Below are positions 1 to 13,500 of a stretch of 64,000 bases of DNA, in pieces. Numbering within the stretch: position 1 is the first letter of the stretch; the number at the start of each line of letters is the position of its first letter. Source of the DNA: Clitoria ternatea (lineage: Eukaryota > Streptophyta > Magnoliopsida > Fabales > Fabaceae); contig CM075672.1 in the NCBI GenBank assembly GCA_037962975.1, positions 125,846,001 to 125,910,000 of the forward strand, in the 5' to 3' direction. A program made the translations under genes and the position numbers. The notes under the pieces are model-generated. The model was not told the origin of the DNA. It searched no databases and worked only from the letters and a program-made list of their open reading frames with translations.

Positions 1-1404
1 CTTTTTGATTTGAATTTAATTACCAATAAATATTGACATAATAAATGAAGAATGACAAAATAAATACTGAATGAAATATAACATAAAAACTATAAATCAA
101 ATATACAATGTGTATAAATAATAAAAATACAATCATGGTGGTGGGGGATTCTGGGGTGGTGGTGGGGGCGCCTGGGAAGTGGGGGGAGGTAGCCTCACCA
201 TCAACTGCATCAGTAGCTCCTGCTGCTGAGCAAGTTGCCGACGAGTCTCGGCTTGCTGCTCCTCAGCCCGCCGTCGGTCCGCCTCGGCCCGCTGTCAGTC
301 CACCTCGGCCCGCTCCAACAACAACTGCCTCTGACGTCGCTCCTCCTGTAGCTCATCATTTAGGTTTTGAATTACCTGAACAACCTCAGTCGGAAGACCA
401 GAGGAAGATGAAGAGGAAGGGGTCTTCCCCTTTTTCGCCAGCTGCGTGCCGACGCCACCCAATCCAAATACCCTCCCTTTCTTGTTCACACCGCCAACAG
501 CCTCCATATAGATGGCGTTGTCGTCAGAACAAGATAGGGTGGGAGGAACCTCCCCTTCAGGAGTGGAAGCCACCAGGTCCGCCTCTTTCTTGGCCCTCCT
601 GGCCTGATATGCCTCCTGTAAATTCAAAAACAATGATAAGATTAGTAAGCTAATTTGTAAATTATAAGCATGTGTCAGTTAAAAGTAAATACCGCTAGAT
701 CCATAGTCTTCTGGTTTACCCATGCACCGGCTTTATTCTTCTTGGTCATTTGCATGACCTCAAACAAAGAAGGCTCCCGGTGCTCCCTCAGCTCCTGTGG
801 TGGACAAAAAACATTAAGATTATTATTTGTAAACATGTCAGATGAATCATAATAGAAATGTTTAACATAAATATACTTACAAATCTTTTCTTGTGCTCGA
901 GGGTTGAAATGCTACCCCTAGTGTAAACTGAGGCTGCAACATCGGCGGCTCTGTTGGCCTTGTTCCGAGCACTCGCCTGCTGGAATGGGACACCGCCCCA
1001 CTTTTGGACCATCCCGTCCCAATGGTCCTCCGGGATCTAACGAGGGAGCTCACCCTTGTCCCTCACCTTCCAAAGGGTACTCTTGATGATTTTGGAGGTC
1101 TTTGTGGCAAAGACCTTCCTAATCTCATCAATCATACCCTCCGCCCACTGGTAATCACGCTGTAAAATGAAATGAGAAATCAAAATTAATAAGAGGTCTA
1201 TTTTACAAATCAAGTCACAACAAATGAGCTAGGAACTTACCGAGAAGGTGTCAAACCACCTATCTTGGACAACCTTCCCAGCATCTGTCCAAGATATATA
1301 TGGACCATCCCACTGGGCCTTTAATACCTTAGTAATCGCTTTGGTAGTGCGACTACTATCAACAAAGCTGTAATGACAACAACTATATCAGGAGAATAAC
1401 AGTG

Positions 1405-1516
1405 GACAATCTAGGGAGACTCCTAAAATTTCGGCAGAGTCTCCCCTGTATGTAACATTTCCAAGTTTAAATAGTTACCCTGTTACAAACAGAAGAGTGC
1501 CCAGTACAATTCAATC
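1405..1516. repeat. CACTA internal hairpin module, copy 1 (in TNPA-like intron 1)
   Basis: A 9-bp inverted repeat, GGGAGACTC and GAGTCTCCC, flanks TTTCGGCA and is followed by CCTGTATGTAACATTTCC. A similar module lies at 21195-21306, upstream of the TNPD-like start. The module sits within the intron between the first and second traced exons of the TNPA-like gene. Its function is unknown to me. Confidence 0.6.
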
Positions 1517-1684
1517 TATACAAGTACTAATTAAAGTAACATCCAATAAACCAACAAGTCTTTCCACTAAAGTTTAATATAAAGTACCATACAAATAACA
1601 TAAAAGTATTTGAGGTTTAGTCACTTACTCGTCTCCGGCCGGCACGGGTACCAACATGGGCAGAGGGGATGCCGGAGGTGGGGT

Positions 1685-4344
1685 TGTAACACCCTAAATT
1701 TTAAATCAAATAAATAATTAAGCCCAAAAACAAGGGAGGGTTTTTCAAAAATCAACCACTGGTCAATCGGTATAGGAAGAAGAGAAAGGCAAGGGAAAAT
1801 GAAAGAATATTCATACGCATAGCATTCGGTAGAAGGAACAGGGCTAGACTGATCCATTCAATTAAGCGAACACTTCATCGCCTGGGCGAATCCTACAAAC
1901 AACGTCCACCCGCTTGGGCGAAATAACTCAGGTCGCTCGGGCGAAGGACGATTCGCCTAAGCGATACCCACACAAGAGTCTTCCTGGAACACACTCGTTG
2001 GAGCGAATACCGTGTTCGCTGGAGCGAGGAGTTCACTCGGCATCCTGCCGTTCCACTTGGTTTCTAGCGTACGGTTCACTCGGGAAAGCCCACTTCTTAA
2101 CCCGCTCGGATTACATATACATATACATTGGCAACCCAAGATGATTCTCAAGTCACTCACTCGGAATCTGTGAAGACTTCTTACACGGGATAACTCCCAC
2201 GTCCATTACGCCGCTCGGGGTACTCTACTTACTTTTTACTCGGTAACTATATTATCTCCTGCTCTAATTCTCCTACTAAGCCAGGACTCACTCGGGTTCT
2301 AGCTACTTGCAGATCTATCACAATGGGTCCACTTGGAGTCTTAGGTGTCGTCCCCCGGTTGGTGAACTGCTCACTCGGTGAATTCTCACTCGGAAATCGT
2401 TGATTATCCTCTATTCATGAATTTTTCACAATTGTTACTCACGGGGTTCGAACCAACTCCTACTCCAAGCTATGCGACTTCAATCGATCGGATAATTTCA
2501 ATCTCTCATCACTCGGAATGACTCATTACCTCGCTTCCTTTTAATGATAACTTAGCCCCACTTCTACCCATAGTCACACTGATCTCCTACACTCGGAAGG
2601 TACGCTTATACACCCATATTTACCACTCAACGTCACCTACAGCATAGAACAACGCACAACACACACATATATATATATAGGAAAGTGTTTAGATATTACA
2701 ACGCATTAGAATGTTTTTACTACCCGAAAGTATTCAAGTTCTGAGATAGGGGCTAAAATCAAAATACGAGCCGGCCAAGGCTTGACAAGACCTTACACAC
2801 AATATTTACATATACACATGTATTCCATAGCGCTCGGTTTCTCTACTCTATACCCGGTCTCTTCTTCATCCTTCATTCCAAGGAATATTCACTGAAAAGT
2901 AGCCACTGCAGGGGTGAGCTTTTACATGTAAAATGACAACCAAAGACTCGGTATCAGTGTCAATATGCACACTTACTTTCACTCAGCTATGTTCAGGATG
3001 AACTAAGATCATGCAATCGGAATAATGTCTATAACATACATACTACATAAAGTTTATCTTCGTTCACACGTACACATACATCCACACATTAGGAAATCGT
3101 TCATGACACTCAACACATACTATGCACACTACCCTAATCAACCTCATATCTACATGCATGCCTGCGGATCCGACTCGAGGAATGACTTTCAGTTGCAGTT
3201 CCCCCTTTAATGGCCCCTCGTCCTTCAGCTCTTCCCACGTGGTACCGGCCTCCCATTGGCGTCTCGAGACTCATCTCTAGCTCCTACGGCTACCACGAGC
3301 CCCTTCAGGATCTAGCCAAGGTCTGCAGCTGGGAGTCATTCCCTCGGGGCTCTTGACCTTCCACGGGTCACCCCATTCTTACACATGCAGCTAATACGTT
3401 TACCAGCATGCATCATTATTCAACTGATGCCTCTTTCAAAACCATCATAGTAGGAATAGATTCAACACAGTCCTCATATTTACTTTGCCAGCCATAACAA
3501 CATGCACAACAATTGGACAGTCAAGGTAATATCGTCTAACAAATCAACCAACAATCACACATTCATGCTCTTACAGTGTTAACAGAGGTAGGACCATGCA
3601 TTTTATTCGTCTATAACAAGGTTAACAGGCTACATTACCACCATCTGGGTCACATGCAATTATTGTACAACTACCATCTTACACACAGGATCCCGAATCA
3701 ACAATCATGCATATTATTCAATCGCCACAAACACATGCACCCATACTTAAAGCAATACATTCACCCGGTACCGTTCGTGGACCATGCATTTGGCATGCAA
3801 GCGCCCCCTACCTACTAAAGGAATTCAAGAAGCTTTTTTGCTCTCGACGTTGGGTTTGACGCCCTTCTTCCGACTTATTCAGCCTTCCTTCACTCCGTCG
3901 TACTCTGCAATTAGCTCGGGGATGGGAAGTTGTTCTCCCTCTGCTTCAACGATCGTCCTTCACCAGTTAGAGGGGCCCTGACCTTCCTCCAGCACCGTCG
4001 TCATGATCTCCGGGAACGAAGGGAAAGCACAGAGAAAAGAGGATGGAGGCGAAGAAGAAAAAGAGGATGAAATAGTGGGAGAAGATAGGTATCCACGGCG
4101 ATACAGGGTATGCATATATATACGCATGCGAAGAAAAGGAAGTGGGATGGGAAGTTGTGAGTCGCAGTCCACTCACACAACTTCACCAATCACAAACAGC
4201 CACCTTTCACCAACTAAGCCTAATTAACTTGTTATTATTTCTTGAGCTATGTTGGTTATAATTAACAATTAATTCCCTACTTGCATTCAAACTCTTAACG
4301 TTTTATTTTCATTCGGTATATAACTTCGAAATTGGGATGTTACA
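1685..4344 (-). mobile_element. Solo LTR of a Ty3/gypsy element (B-like family)
   Basis: It begins TGTAACACCC and ends GGGATGTTACA, and is flanked by the direct repeat ggggt (1680-1684 and 4345-4349), which is the target-site duplication. There is no internal region, so this is a solo LTR of 2660 bp. Its orientation matches the LTRs of elements A and B, whose genes read on the minus strand. It shares blocks with the B LTR, such as acgagccggcc...aggctt near 2766, and an AGGGGTGAG motif near 2911. Many ACTCGG motifs are present. It is inserted in exon 1 of the TNPA-like gene and removes its continuity. No coding capacity. Confidence 0.93.
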
Positions 4345-4647
4345 GGGGTGGCCTGATGGCCATGGTCCTCCAAGCCACCAACTCCAGGAGTCTGCTCTGG
4401 AGTGGTCTGCTGTGGTGGTGGTGATGGAGTGCTCTGCTGTAGTGGTGATGGAGTGGTCCGCTGTGGCGGTGATGGAGTGGTCTCCTGTCCTGGGGTGGGA
4501 GTCCCCAGCCGGGATGTCGGGGTCCTGGACCCACCACCCCTACTGAAGAGCAGTCGACGTCCCGTCATCTGTGGATAAAATCATGAAAAGAAAGGTTAGT
4601 CTCAGGATATATATAAACCTATGTATATATGTTTAACAACTACATAC

Positions 4648-6646
4648 TCTATGTCTGTTTCAGTTTCAAATTCACCCTCAGTTTCAGTGTCACTGTGGTT
4701 ATCTGTTTGAACAAGTTCATCAGTATCCAAATCAGCCCTAGACCATTTTGATCGAGAGACAAGGTCTTTGTCAATGTGTTCACCCCCCGTAGTGGCAAGT
4801 GTCTCATCCATTATGACTGGATCAATGTTGAACAACAAATTGGCATCATTGAGCTCGTGTGGTGCAAGCTGATAAGTGTCATCGACCTCCTCGGAGACAT
4901 TGTCAGTGATCTGACTTCGAGCCTTGGCCTTGATTACTGCATACCAGTCCCGATGTCCTCCCGGGAAGTCGGTGTAATAAACCTGCTCAGCTTGTTGGGT
5001 AAAAATGAAGGGATCAAACCCTTTATATCTACCATTCTTCTTGACCTCAACTAAGCCGTAGTTGTTGTCAACCATTGTTCCAACACCGATTGTATTGTTG
5101 AACCAATCACATTTGAATAGAACAATATCTCTTCTTAGTCGTCCAGAGAACGAAACTTCAACAATCTCCGTCAGCACTCCATAAAAGTCTTCTTCCAACT
5201 ATCCGGCGGTGCCTTTAACACAAACCCCGTAGTTATGGGTGCGCATCCCTTCACTCCATTGAAGAATATTAAACTTGTAGCCATTTACGTAGTAAATAGG
5301 CCATTTTTTAACAGTTTTCACCGGCCCCCAAGAAAGGGCTTGGAGTAAAGAATCTTCAATATGGTTGTTTGGGTCTTGTATCTATGTACAACATAACAAG
5401 TAGGTCATCGTTAGATATCGGGAGTTAGAAGCAAAGATAAAAAACACTTGGTAAACGGGTCTTACGTGTTGCGCGAACCAACCAACGAACTTGGATGACA
5501 CCTCACTATGAATTTGGTCATCAGTTAAATCATTTTGCTCAAGTTTTAGCATATCTGTGTATAAGCTATTCAAAGGAAACAAATTTAGATACTATAAAAG
5601 CCACGTTTAGAATGTAACATATAACTTCTATGACTTACTCAATAAAGGGTTCCACTTCTGGGCAATTTAGAAGAATGTACAAGTGAGCCGCCTTTCGATC
5701 TTTCTCATCAATGTAACATTTTGTGAACTTGCCCCCCGGGTGACCAGGATAGTTGAAAATCGATGTTTGTTCATCAAACCCTGTGCGGCTGGCTACCCCA
5801 AGATTGCGGGGAATTCTACTCATTCTAGTTTTTATCTCCGTCGGAAAATAGAAAGAAGCAAAGTTTGTCATTTCTTCGACTAAGTATGCCTCACAAATTG
5901 ATGCTTCAACGCAAGCTTTGTTTGACACTTTATCTTTTAAAGAGCGTAAGAATCTTCAACATCATTAACAAGTGTTAAGTTAGAAAATACTATTATAAGA
6001 AGTGTTTGCAAGGAAATTAAAGAGTTCTGGCGTTCACCTTTCGAATGGATACATCCAACGATACTGCAGCGGGACACCAACCAAGGCCTCGTACGGTAGA
6101 TGGATAGGCAAATGCTCCATCGAGTCAAAAAAACTTGGTGGGAAAATCTGCTCCAACTTACAAATCAATACCGGGATAGTTTCTTCCATCTTCACAAGTT
6201 TCTCCACAGTCAACGAAGTAGCCGTCAACTCCTTAAAGAAGTGACTCAACTCCACCAACGACTTCCAAATAGGCTTCGGTAAGGCATGAAACGCATACGG
6301 GAGTAGTTGTTGCATAAACACATGGCAATCATGACTTTTCATGCCAAACACCCTGCCATCCTTCACGTCGACACATCTACTCAAGTTAGAAGCGAATCCG
6401 TCAGGCAGGGTCAACCCATTCATCCAAATACACACAACAATCTGTTGTGGTCTAGTTAAAGCATATTTTGCATGGGGTTTAAACATTCTTCCACGTCCCG
6501 CATCCCTCAACTCCAACTCCTTCCTAGAACACCAAATCGGAAGGTCTAGACGACTCTTCTCGTTGTCCTTTGTTCTCCCTTTGATGTCCATAACAGTGTC
6601 AAAAATATTCATGAAAACATTACATTCAGTGTGCATGACATCAATG
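4648..6646 (-). pseudogene. TNPD-like CACTA transposase, 3' part (Transposase_21 end, DUF4218, DUF4216)
   Basis: This is the downstream half of the transposase gene, separated from its 5' half by element A. I trace exons 6038-6646, 5639-5953, 5466-5565 and 4648-5381, with GT/AG sites at each edge and reading phase kept across the junctions. The first exon resumes the conserved HNIDVMHTECN block and runs through the conserved LPDGFASNLSRCVD and DCHVFMQQLLP motifs. The second carries VSNKACVEASICEAYLVEEM, typical of DUF4218. The last contains the YYVNGYKF region, DIVLFKCDWF and GYKGFDPFIF, typical of DUF4216. A TAG stop at 5199-5201 interrupts the last exon. Family knowledge: TNPD is the catalytic CACTA transposase, acting in the nucleus on the terminal repeats. 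The gene is non-functional here. Confidence 0.85.
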
Positions 6647-6651
6647 TTGTG

Positions 6652-9600
6652 TGTAACACCCTCGGTTAGATAAGACAAATCCTTCTGTAGGTTCATCCTA
6701 TTTAACTGAGAGTGTTAACAGTTTTCAGAAAAAGTGAATATTTTTTTTTTATAAATACTTGGCAGATCAGTGGAAGCAATATTGTATATATCACATAGTC
6801 ATTCACAAACTGTAAGTAATTGTACTCTTAACAGAATAGGGCACGCAGGCACCCTTAAATATTATACAGTCATCCGGTGTCTAATTATAAATATTCTATC
6901 CTTAATGATTGTTCTCAATGGGTTCAGCGTATTGCTGATCTTCACACTCGGGTTCTTGAGTTTCTAATTCCTCTGAAAAATGTTCAACAGTAAGGGTGAG
7001 TATAACCCAAGACCCTGATTGGTTAATCCGGTGCGGACATAATCCAGTTAACATACAATGTCACATAGATCATACATTTAACATATTCGCAATTATAACA
7101 ATCAAACATGTTGTCATCACATAATCGTATATTTAGCATGTTCACAATTATAACAATCAAGCATATTGCCATGAAATAAATCGTACATATAACATATTCA
7201 CAATTATAACAATCAAATATGCTGTAATAAAATGCATGAGTTCGGATTTATTATGATTTATCTTTGGTTAAGTCTCATGATGCATGTGGGCCCAATAAAT
7301 CGTTTCATCTTCTTCTCATTCTTTGGAATATCACCATTCCAATCATCTTGAGCGATCAGGGTCCACCCAAGTTCCATGTGGTACAAATGAACTCATTGGT
7401 TCTCATCATTGATTTAAATATTTTTGGAACTTGGATCCCTACGATCATAGTTACACTCCGTCATTTAGTCAAAGTACACTAGAATTGCATCGTCTCACCC
7501 GGCTATCAGGCGCGACTCTGATGCCATTGGGTTGCCGTTCCAGTTGTACTCCCAAGATTCTTCATGGAGATCGAACGTGAGTGTCCTCCACTGTACCAAG
7601 TGTATGCTCTAGAGGTTTTTCTTCTTTAAAACATATTTTCATGATGCGAAATGTATTATCTTTATCATTAGATCCCTGGGTATCTTATGTGTTTCCAGTC
7701 TCATCATATCATTCACAAGTTCTTTGAATTTCATCAATCATTTAAACCATGTAAGATATTCGTTTATTATTTTTTTTTAGAAATATATCTATTATATATA
7801 TTCTTTCATAAAGAGTAAAATAATATATTCTTTATGTAATTACGCATAATTAAGATGTTAACAATGTATAATAATAATAAAACTAATAATAATGGTAACA
7901 ATATTAAGTTTGACAATAAATAATGATAATAATAGAATAAGAATGATAATTATAACTTACCAATAACTTAAAAATATTAAAGATTAGTTTCCAATTGAAA
8001 ATTCAAGTGAAAAACACTAAAAACAGAGTTTTCTGAGTGGAACAGGGGTAAATCCGAGTGAAATGAGTATGATTCTGAGTGGAATCATACAGAGAAGGGT
8101 TCTCCAAGCGATCTGGCTAAAAATCCAAGTGGAATTGTACTGGAGGGCTGTTTTCCGACTGAAACAGGTCTGATTCCGAGTGGAAATGATTTTTTCGATT
8201 AAAATAAATTATATCCGAGTAGAAATGTTGATTTCCAAACTTTTTGAGAAAAATAGGTTTAATACTGAGTGAGAAATTGAGTTTGCCGAGTGAGATGAGT
8301 TGAATACCGAGTGAAACTGAATCATCCGAGTAAAATAAATCTGTTCCGAGTGAAAAATGAATTTTCTGGGTGAAATGAGTTTAGATACCGAGTAAATTCA
8401 GGCTGAAGTGAGTTTCTGAATATAATAAGCATCAATCCGAGTGAGTTCAGGTTAAAAGTTTTCTCAGGGAAGTTAAAAATATTTTTCCTAGTTAAAAGTG
8501 TTGAGCAGAAAGGTTTCTGAGTAAAATTTATATAATTTCCGAGTGAAAAATCATTCTGCTGACTAGAATACCTTCGAGTAAAGTAAATCCGAATGAAATA
8601 ATCCTGATTCCGAGTGGAATCAGGTTGATAAGAGTTTTCTGAGTTAATTTAACTATATATTCTGAGTGAAATTAAACTAAAAGGAGTTTTCTGAGTGAAA
8701 TTAAGTCAAGTTCCGAGTGAAATAATTTAAGAAAGAGATTTCCGAGTAAAATAAGACTTGGGAGATGCTGTCCGAGAGAAATAGAGTGTTTTCCGAGTGA
8801 AATATGATGTTTTCCGAGTGAAATCAACTGGGAAGATGCTGTCCGAGTGGAAATAAACTAGAAAAAGTTCTCTGAGTGAAATTAGGTTGTTTACCGAGTG
8901 AAAAATTGTTTATCAGAATGAAATACATTCAGTTAAGGTTGAATCCGATTGAGACTAAGCAAAACCGAGTTGTTATAGGTGTAAAACCGGTCGGATTAAC
9001 ATAAAACAGAACCTGTTATCATTAAATCCATCTTCTATTCATAATTTTTCACTGGAAATCACACGGTACCCATGATTCTTAGTATTTTTAGTCCAATAAG
9101 TACATATCATTTCACAATTCATCACTGATTATATACACTCGGTAACAGATATATATATATATATATACATGCATATACAGATAACAATTTAAAGCATTTA
9201 ATTCATACACACTGAATCTGTCCTTCACTCGGTTTTCCCACAAGGCACCCAAGAATATACCCCCTTACCTCAATGAAGTTCCTGGATGGAAAGAAAGAGG
9301 TTTCCTTCACTGTCCTGCTTCAAATCCGAGTGAAACAGAAGGGAAAGGAGAGGGAAAGAAGCTTGCTGGGAAGGACAGTGATGAAGGTGTTTGTGTCGTG
9401 TGTGGGTATGAGTTCTGAGAACCTTGAGCTGGTTTAAATAGGGAGGAAGTGAGTGGGAAAACAAGTGGGGGACAGCTTTTCTGAGTGGGCTGTTAGTGGA
9501 TTGCTAATGGAAGGGTCACTAGGGATTAAATAAAGATATATGCTGAGTCAGTGCCCATTTCTGGTCGTCCACTATCCATAATGCGCACGATTGAATTTAA

Positions 9601-10489
9601 ATATCATTAAAAGACAAAATTGAAGTCAATACGCACTTCTGTCAGTGAATACCGAGTGAAATTACACTCGGTTAAGAACTATTCCGATTGGAATTCCTAC
9701 TTCCGAGTCAACAATTTCAAGGCTCGCTTGAGCGAAGCTTCAAATCTTCACTCGGAATTCCTTTGAACCGACTCAGGTACTCGGTTTCTCGCTCGGTAAT
9801 ACCTCTTCAGACCGAGTCCTCTCTTTCTCAGAATCTTCACTCGGAAATCCAAGTCTTCCTTCACTCAATTTACTCGGTTTAGGCCAATTTCTTTAATTAT
9901 ATGCCCAATTAAGGTTTATTTAAACCATTACCTCTCGGAACAAGACTCACACGTACTACTCTCACTCGGTTTTTTGTCCAGCAGGGTGTATCTCACTCGG
10001 AATTGGCTCCCTCCACCATTTTCCACTCGGTTTCCTAAGCAAATTCATAGGAAACCGTTCGGAATCCTTCCCAATTGATTCCACAACGCACTCCAATCGG
10101 CAGGAAGCATCAAATCAACATAAACATGAGTATTTATACATTCTTTCACTCGGAATACTCCAATTGGTGTAGTCTCTTTCAGAAAAGGAAGCATTCAACT
10201 CGGAACCGAGCCTTTCTATGATGTTTTCACTCGGATTTTTCTCCCCCACTCGGAATTTCTGACCATTCACTCGGAATTCTTCTCTGTTACTCGGAACAGA
10301 GCCCTTTTCACTCGGTTTTTGCATCATTTCACTAATATTCCATATAAATTCTATTATTATGTGCAAAAATGACATTTTTGAGGTACTACAGACCATCAAC
10401 AGGGTATATATTGACTTATTCTTGCTTATAAACCCTCCATAATTAAAATTTACAAGGATAAAATTGCTTCTAAAAAGAGGGATGTTACA
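6652..10489 (-). repeat. Element A, left LTR (3' LTR)
   Basis: A 3838-bp LTR, TGTAACACCC to GGGATGTTACA. It holds a dense array of CCGAGTG(A/G)AAT-like motifs in about 8030-8960 on the plus strand and the opposite orientation (ACTCGG) in about 9640-10330, switching near 9655-9672. A TA microsatellite is at about 9150-9168. The conserved AGGGTGAGTAT motif is at about 6993. No protein-coding capacity recognised. Confidence 0.95.
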
Positions 10490-10504
10490 TTCTCCTCCCC
10501 TTTT
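10490..10504 (-). other. Element A polypurine tract
   Basis: On the minus strand AAAAGGGGAGGAGAA lies directly before the 3' LTR and follows the GGGACGAAATTC block seen at this place in plant chromoviruses. It is the expected primer for plus-strand DNA synthesis. Confidence 0.8.
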
Positions 10505-10529
10505 AGGAATTTCGTCCCGAAATTCAAAG

Positions 10530-13500
10530 TTAAAACAATTGAGGGTACAATTCTCTTATTTTCTCCTCAATTTCCCAAGTAGCATCCCCATCATCTGTCT
10601 GACTCCAAATTACCTTGACCAAAGGGATTTCTTTGCCTCTTAGCTGTTTGAGACGTCGGTCAGCAATCTTAACTCGCGATGCTTCAAAGGTAAGGTTTTC
10701 TTTCAGAACAAATTGATCGGGACTTAGAACATGATCAGGGCTTGGTACATATTTGCGGAGTTGAGAGACATGAAAGACATTGTGAAGGTTTGTCAGCTCG
10801 GGTGGCAGAGCAATGCGGTACGCATGAGTTCCTATCTTTTGCAGAATCTGATAGGGTCCTGCATATCTGGGGCTTAACTTCTTGGCCTTCAAAGCTCTTC
10901 CTACGCCAGTGGTAGGGGTAACTTTAAGAAATACATGGTCACCTTCTTCAAATTCTAATGGCTTCCGACGTTTGTCATAGTAACTCTTTTGTCTATCTTG
11001 CGAAGCCTTCATTGCCATTTGAATTCTCTGAACTTGTTCTGTTGTCTTCTGAACAATCTCTGGTCCAATTATTATTTTCTCACCAGTTTCATACCAACAT
11101 AAAGGTGTACAGCATTTTCTTCCATACAAAGCTTCATAAGGGGCCATTCCGATGCTTGCATGATAGCTGTTGTTGTAAGTGAACTCAATAAGTGGAAGGT
11201 ATTCTTGCCAACTTCCACCATGTTCCAAGACACAAAGACGTAATAGATCTTTAAGAGTCTTGATCGTCCTTTTCGATTGTCTGTCTGTCTGTGGATGATA
11301 TGCGGAACTTAACTTCAGACGAGTTCCTAGAGCTTGTTGCAAGCTCTTCCAAAACTGTGATGTGAAACGAGGATCTCGATCGGACACAATTGCAGTGGGA
11401 GTTCCATGTAACCGTACGATCTCCTTGATATAGATCTGGGTGAGTTTTTCTAGTGAATACTTCATATTGATAGGAATGAAGTGAGCGGTTTTTGTTAATC
11501 GATCCACGATTACCCAAATAGCATCATATCCAGCTGATGTTCTGGGAAATCCACTCACGAAGTCCATAGTAATCTCATCCCATTTCCATTCTGGAATATC
11601 TAAAGGACGAAGGGTCCCACTTGGACGTTGTTGTTCCACCTTTACCTTCTGGCACATCAGACAAGCTGTTACATACTCAGCGATATCCCTTTTCATTCTT
11701 TGCCACCAGAATAATTTCTTCAAGTCCTGATACATCTTGGTTGATCCTGGGTGGATATTGTACTTACTTTTGTGTGCTTCATCCAGGATAGATCTTTTAA
11801 GATCTGCGTTGACTGGAATACAGAGCCTCTGTTGATACTTGATCACTCCATGTTCATCTTTGCTAAACTCTGAGACTCCTTCTTTTTGTCTTTTCTGTTA
11901 GATCTTGTAATTCCTGGTCATTGGCTTGAGCTTCTTTGATTTGTTCCAAGAAATCATTGGAAATTCTTAGCATTCCAACCATAAGGCTTCCCCTTTTTGG
12001 TGTTACTGCTAGATTCAAATCGCGAAACTGTTCTATCAATTCCAACTCCTTTGTCATCATATATGATAGACGTAGGGCCTTTCGGCTGAGTGCATCAGCT
12101 ACTACATTAGCTTTTACAGGATGATATCGGAGTTCAAAATCATAATCTTTGATAAATTCCATCCACCTACGTTGTCGCATATTCAACTCCTTCTGGTCGA
12201 ATAGATACTTCAAGCTCTTATGATCACTGAAGACTTCGAAGTATGTACCATACAAGTAGTGTCTCCAGATTTTCAAGGCAAACACAACTGCAGCTAATTC
12301 CAAGTCATGTGTGGGATAATTAACTTCATGCGTTCTTAGCTGTCTTGAAGCATAAGCAACAACCTTTCTTTCTTGCATTAGGACACATCCTAGTCCTTGT
12401 TTTGACGCATCACAGTACACTTCATATGGCTTGGCAGGATCTGGAAAAATTAAGACAGGTGCACTAGTGAGTCGTTAGCGTAACTCCGTAAAACTGCTTT
12501 CGCATTTGTCAGTCCATTCGAATGGTTGATCTTTACGAGTCAGCTTAGTTAAAGGTGCTGCAATTCCAGAGAAATTCTCGATGAATCGATGATAATATCC
12601 AGCCAGTCCAAGGAAACTGCAGATTTCCGTCACATTCTTAGGTTGTTCCCAATTTAGTATAGCTTCTACCTTTGTACGATCCACAACAATTCCTTCCTTA
12701 GAGATGACATATCCTAAGAATTTCACTTCTGTCAACCAGAATTCACATTTTGAAGACTTGGCGTACAATTGCCTTGCACGTAAAGTGTTCAGAACAATTT
12801 GAAGATGCTCCTCGTGTTCCTCATGGTTCTTGGAGTAGACGAGAATATCGTCAATGAATACAACCACGAATTTGTCTAAGTACTCATGGAAGATTCGATT
12901 CATGTATCCCATAAAGACTGCAGGTGCATTTGTGACTCCAAAAGGCATAACAAGATACTCATAGTGCCCATATCGTGTTCTGAATGCTGTTTTGGGTACA
13001 TCCTCTTTCTTCACTCTGATTTGATGATAGCCTGATCGCAGATCAATCTTCGAGAAGATAGTGGCTCCTCGTAATTGGTCCATCAAATCATCAATTCTTG
13101 GGAGAAGGTATCGGTTCTTGATCGTAGCTTTATTTAACTGACGATAGTCAACACATAACCGCATACTGCCATCCTTCTTTTTGACTAGAAGAACTGGTGC
13201 TCCCCAAGGTGAGACACTGGGTCTAATCATTCCTTTCTCTAGAAGTTCTTCTAATTGCTCTTTGAGCTCACTGAGTTCCTTGGGTGACATCCGGTAAGGA
13301 GCAATAGAGATTGGTCCCACGCCCGGTATAATATCAATGCTGAATTCGACTTCTCGCTCTGGAGGTAGCTCTCGTATGTCCTCAGGGAATACTTCTGGAA
13401 ATTCTTGAACAACAGGAATCTGTTCAAGTTGAGAAGTGGCCTTACTTTCAGTTTCAGTAAGGATCATGTATAGTTGGACTTCTTTTGAGATTACCTTTTC

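Larger units (their letters stand above)
133..4568 (-). pseudogene. TNPA-like CACTA protein gene (Transposase_24 type), split by a solo LTR
   Basis: I can trace five exons on the minus strand by splice sites and family resemblance: 4350-4568 joined to 1629-1684 (exon 1, interrupted by the solo LTR), 1241-1367, 881-1159, 693-794 and 133-615. Exon 1 starts MTGRRLLF after a CAG acceptor and is rich in Pro/Thr/Gln (PSPPQ-type repeats). The middle exons carry the plant Ptta/En/Spm domain, with RWFDTF, a KNKANRAADVAASVYTRGS-like stretch and EHKKRF. The last exon holds IYMEAVGGVNKKGRVFGLGG followed by a Gln/Arg/Glu-rich segment that should form a coiled coil, then a Pro-rich tail. Two in-frame stops are visible: TAG at 1037-1039 and a TGA at 295-297 in an Arg position. 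Family knowledge: TNPA-type proteins bind the subterminal repeats and help transposition. This copy is disabled by the LTR and the stops. Confidence 0.8.

Noticed and set aside
108..653. 181-residue open frame on the plus strand
   Set aside because: It is antisense to the last exon of the TNPA-like gene, whose reading fits the family.
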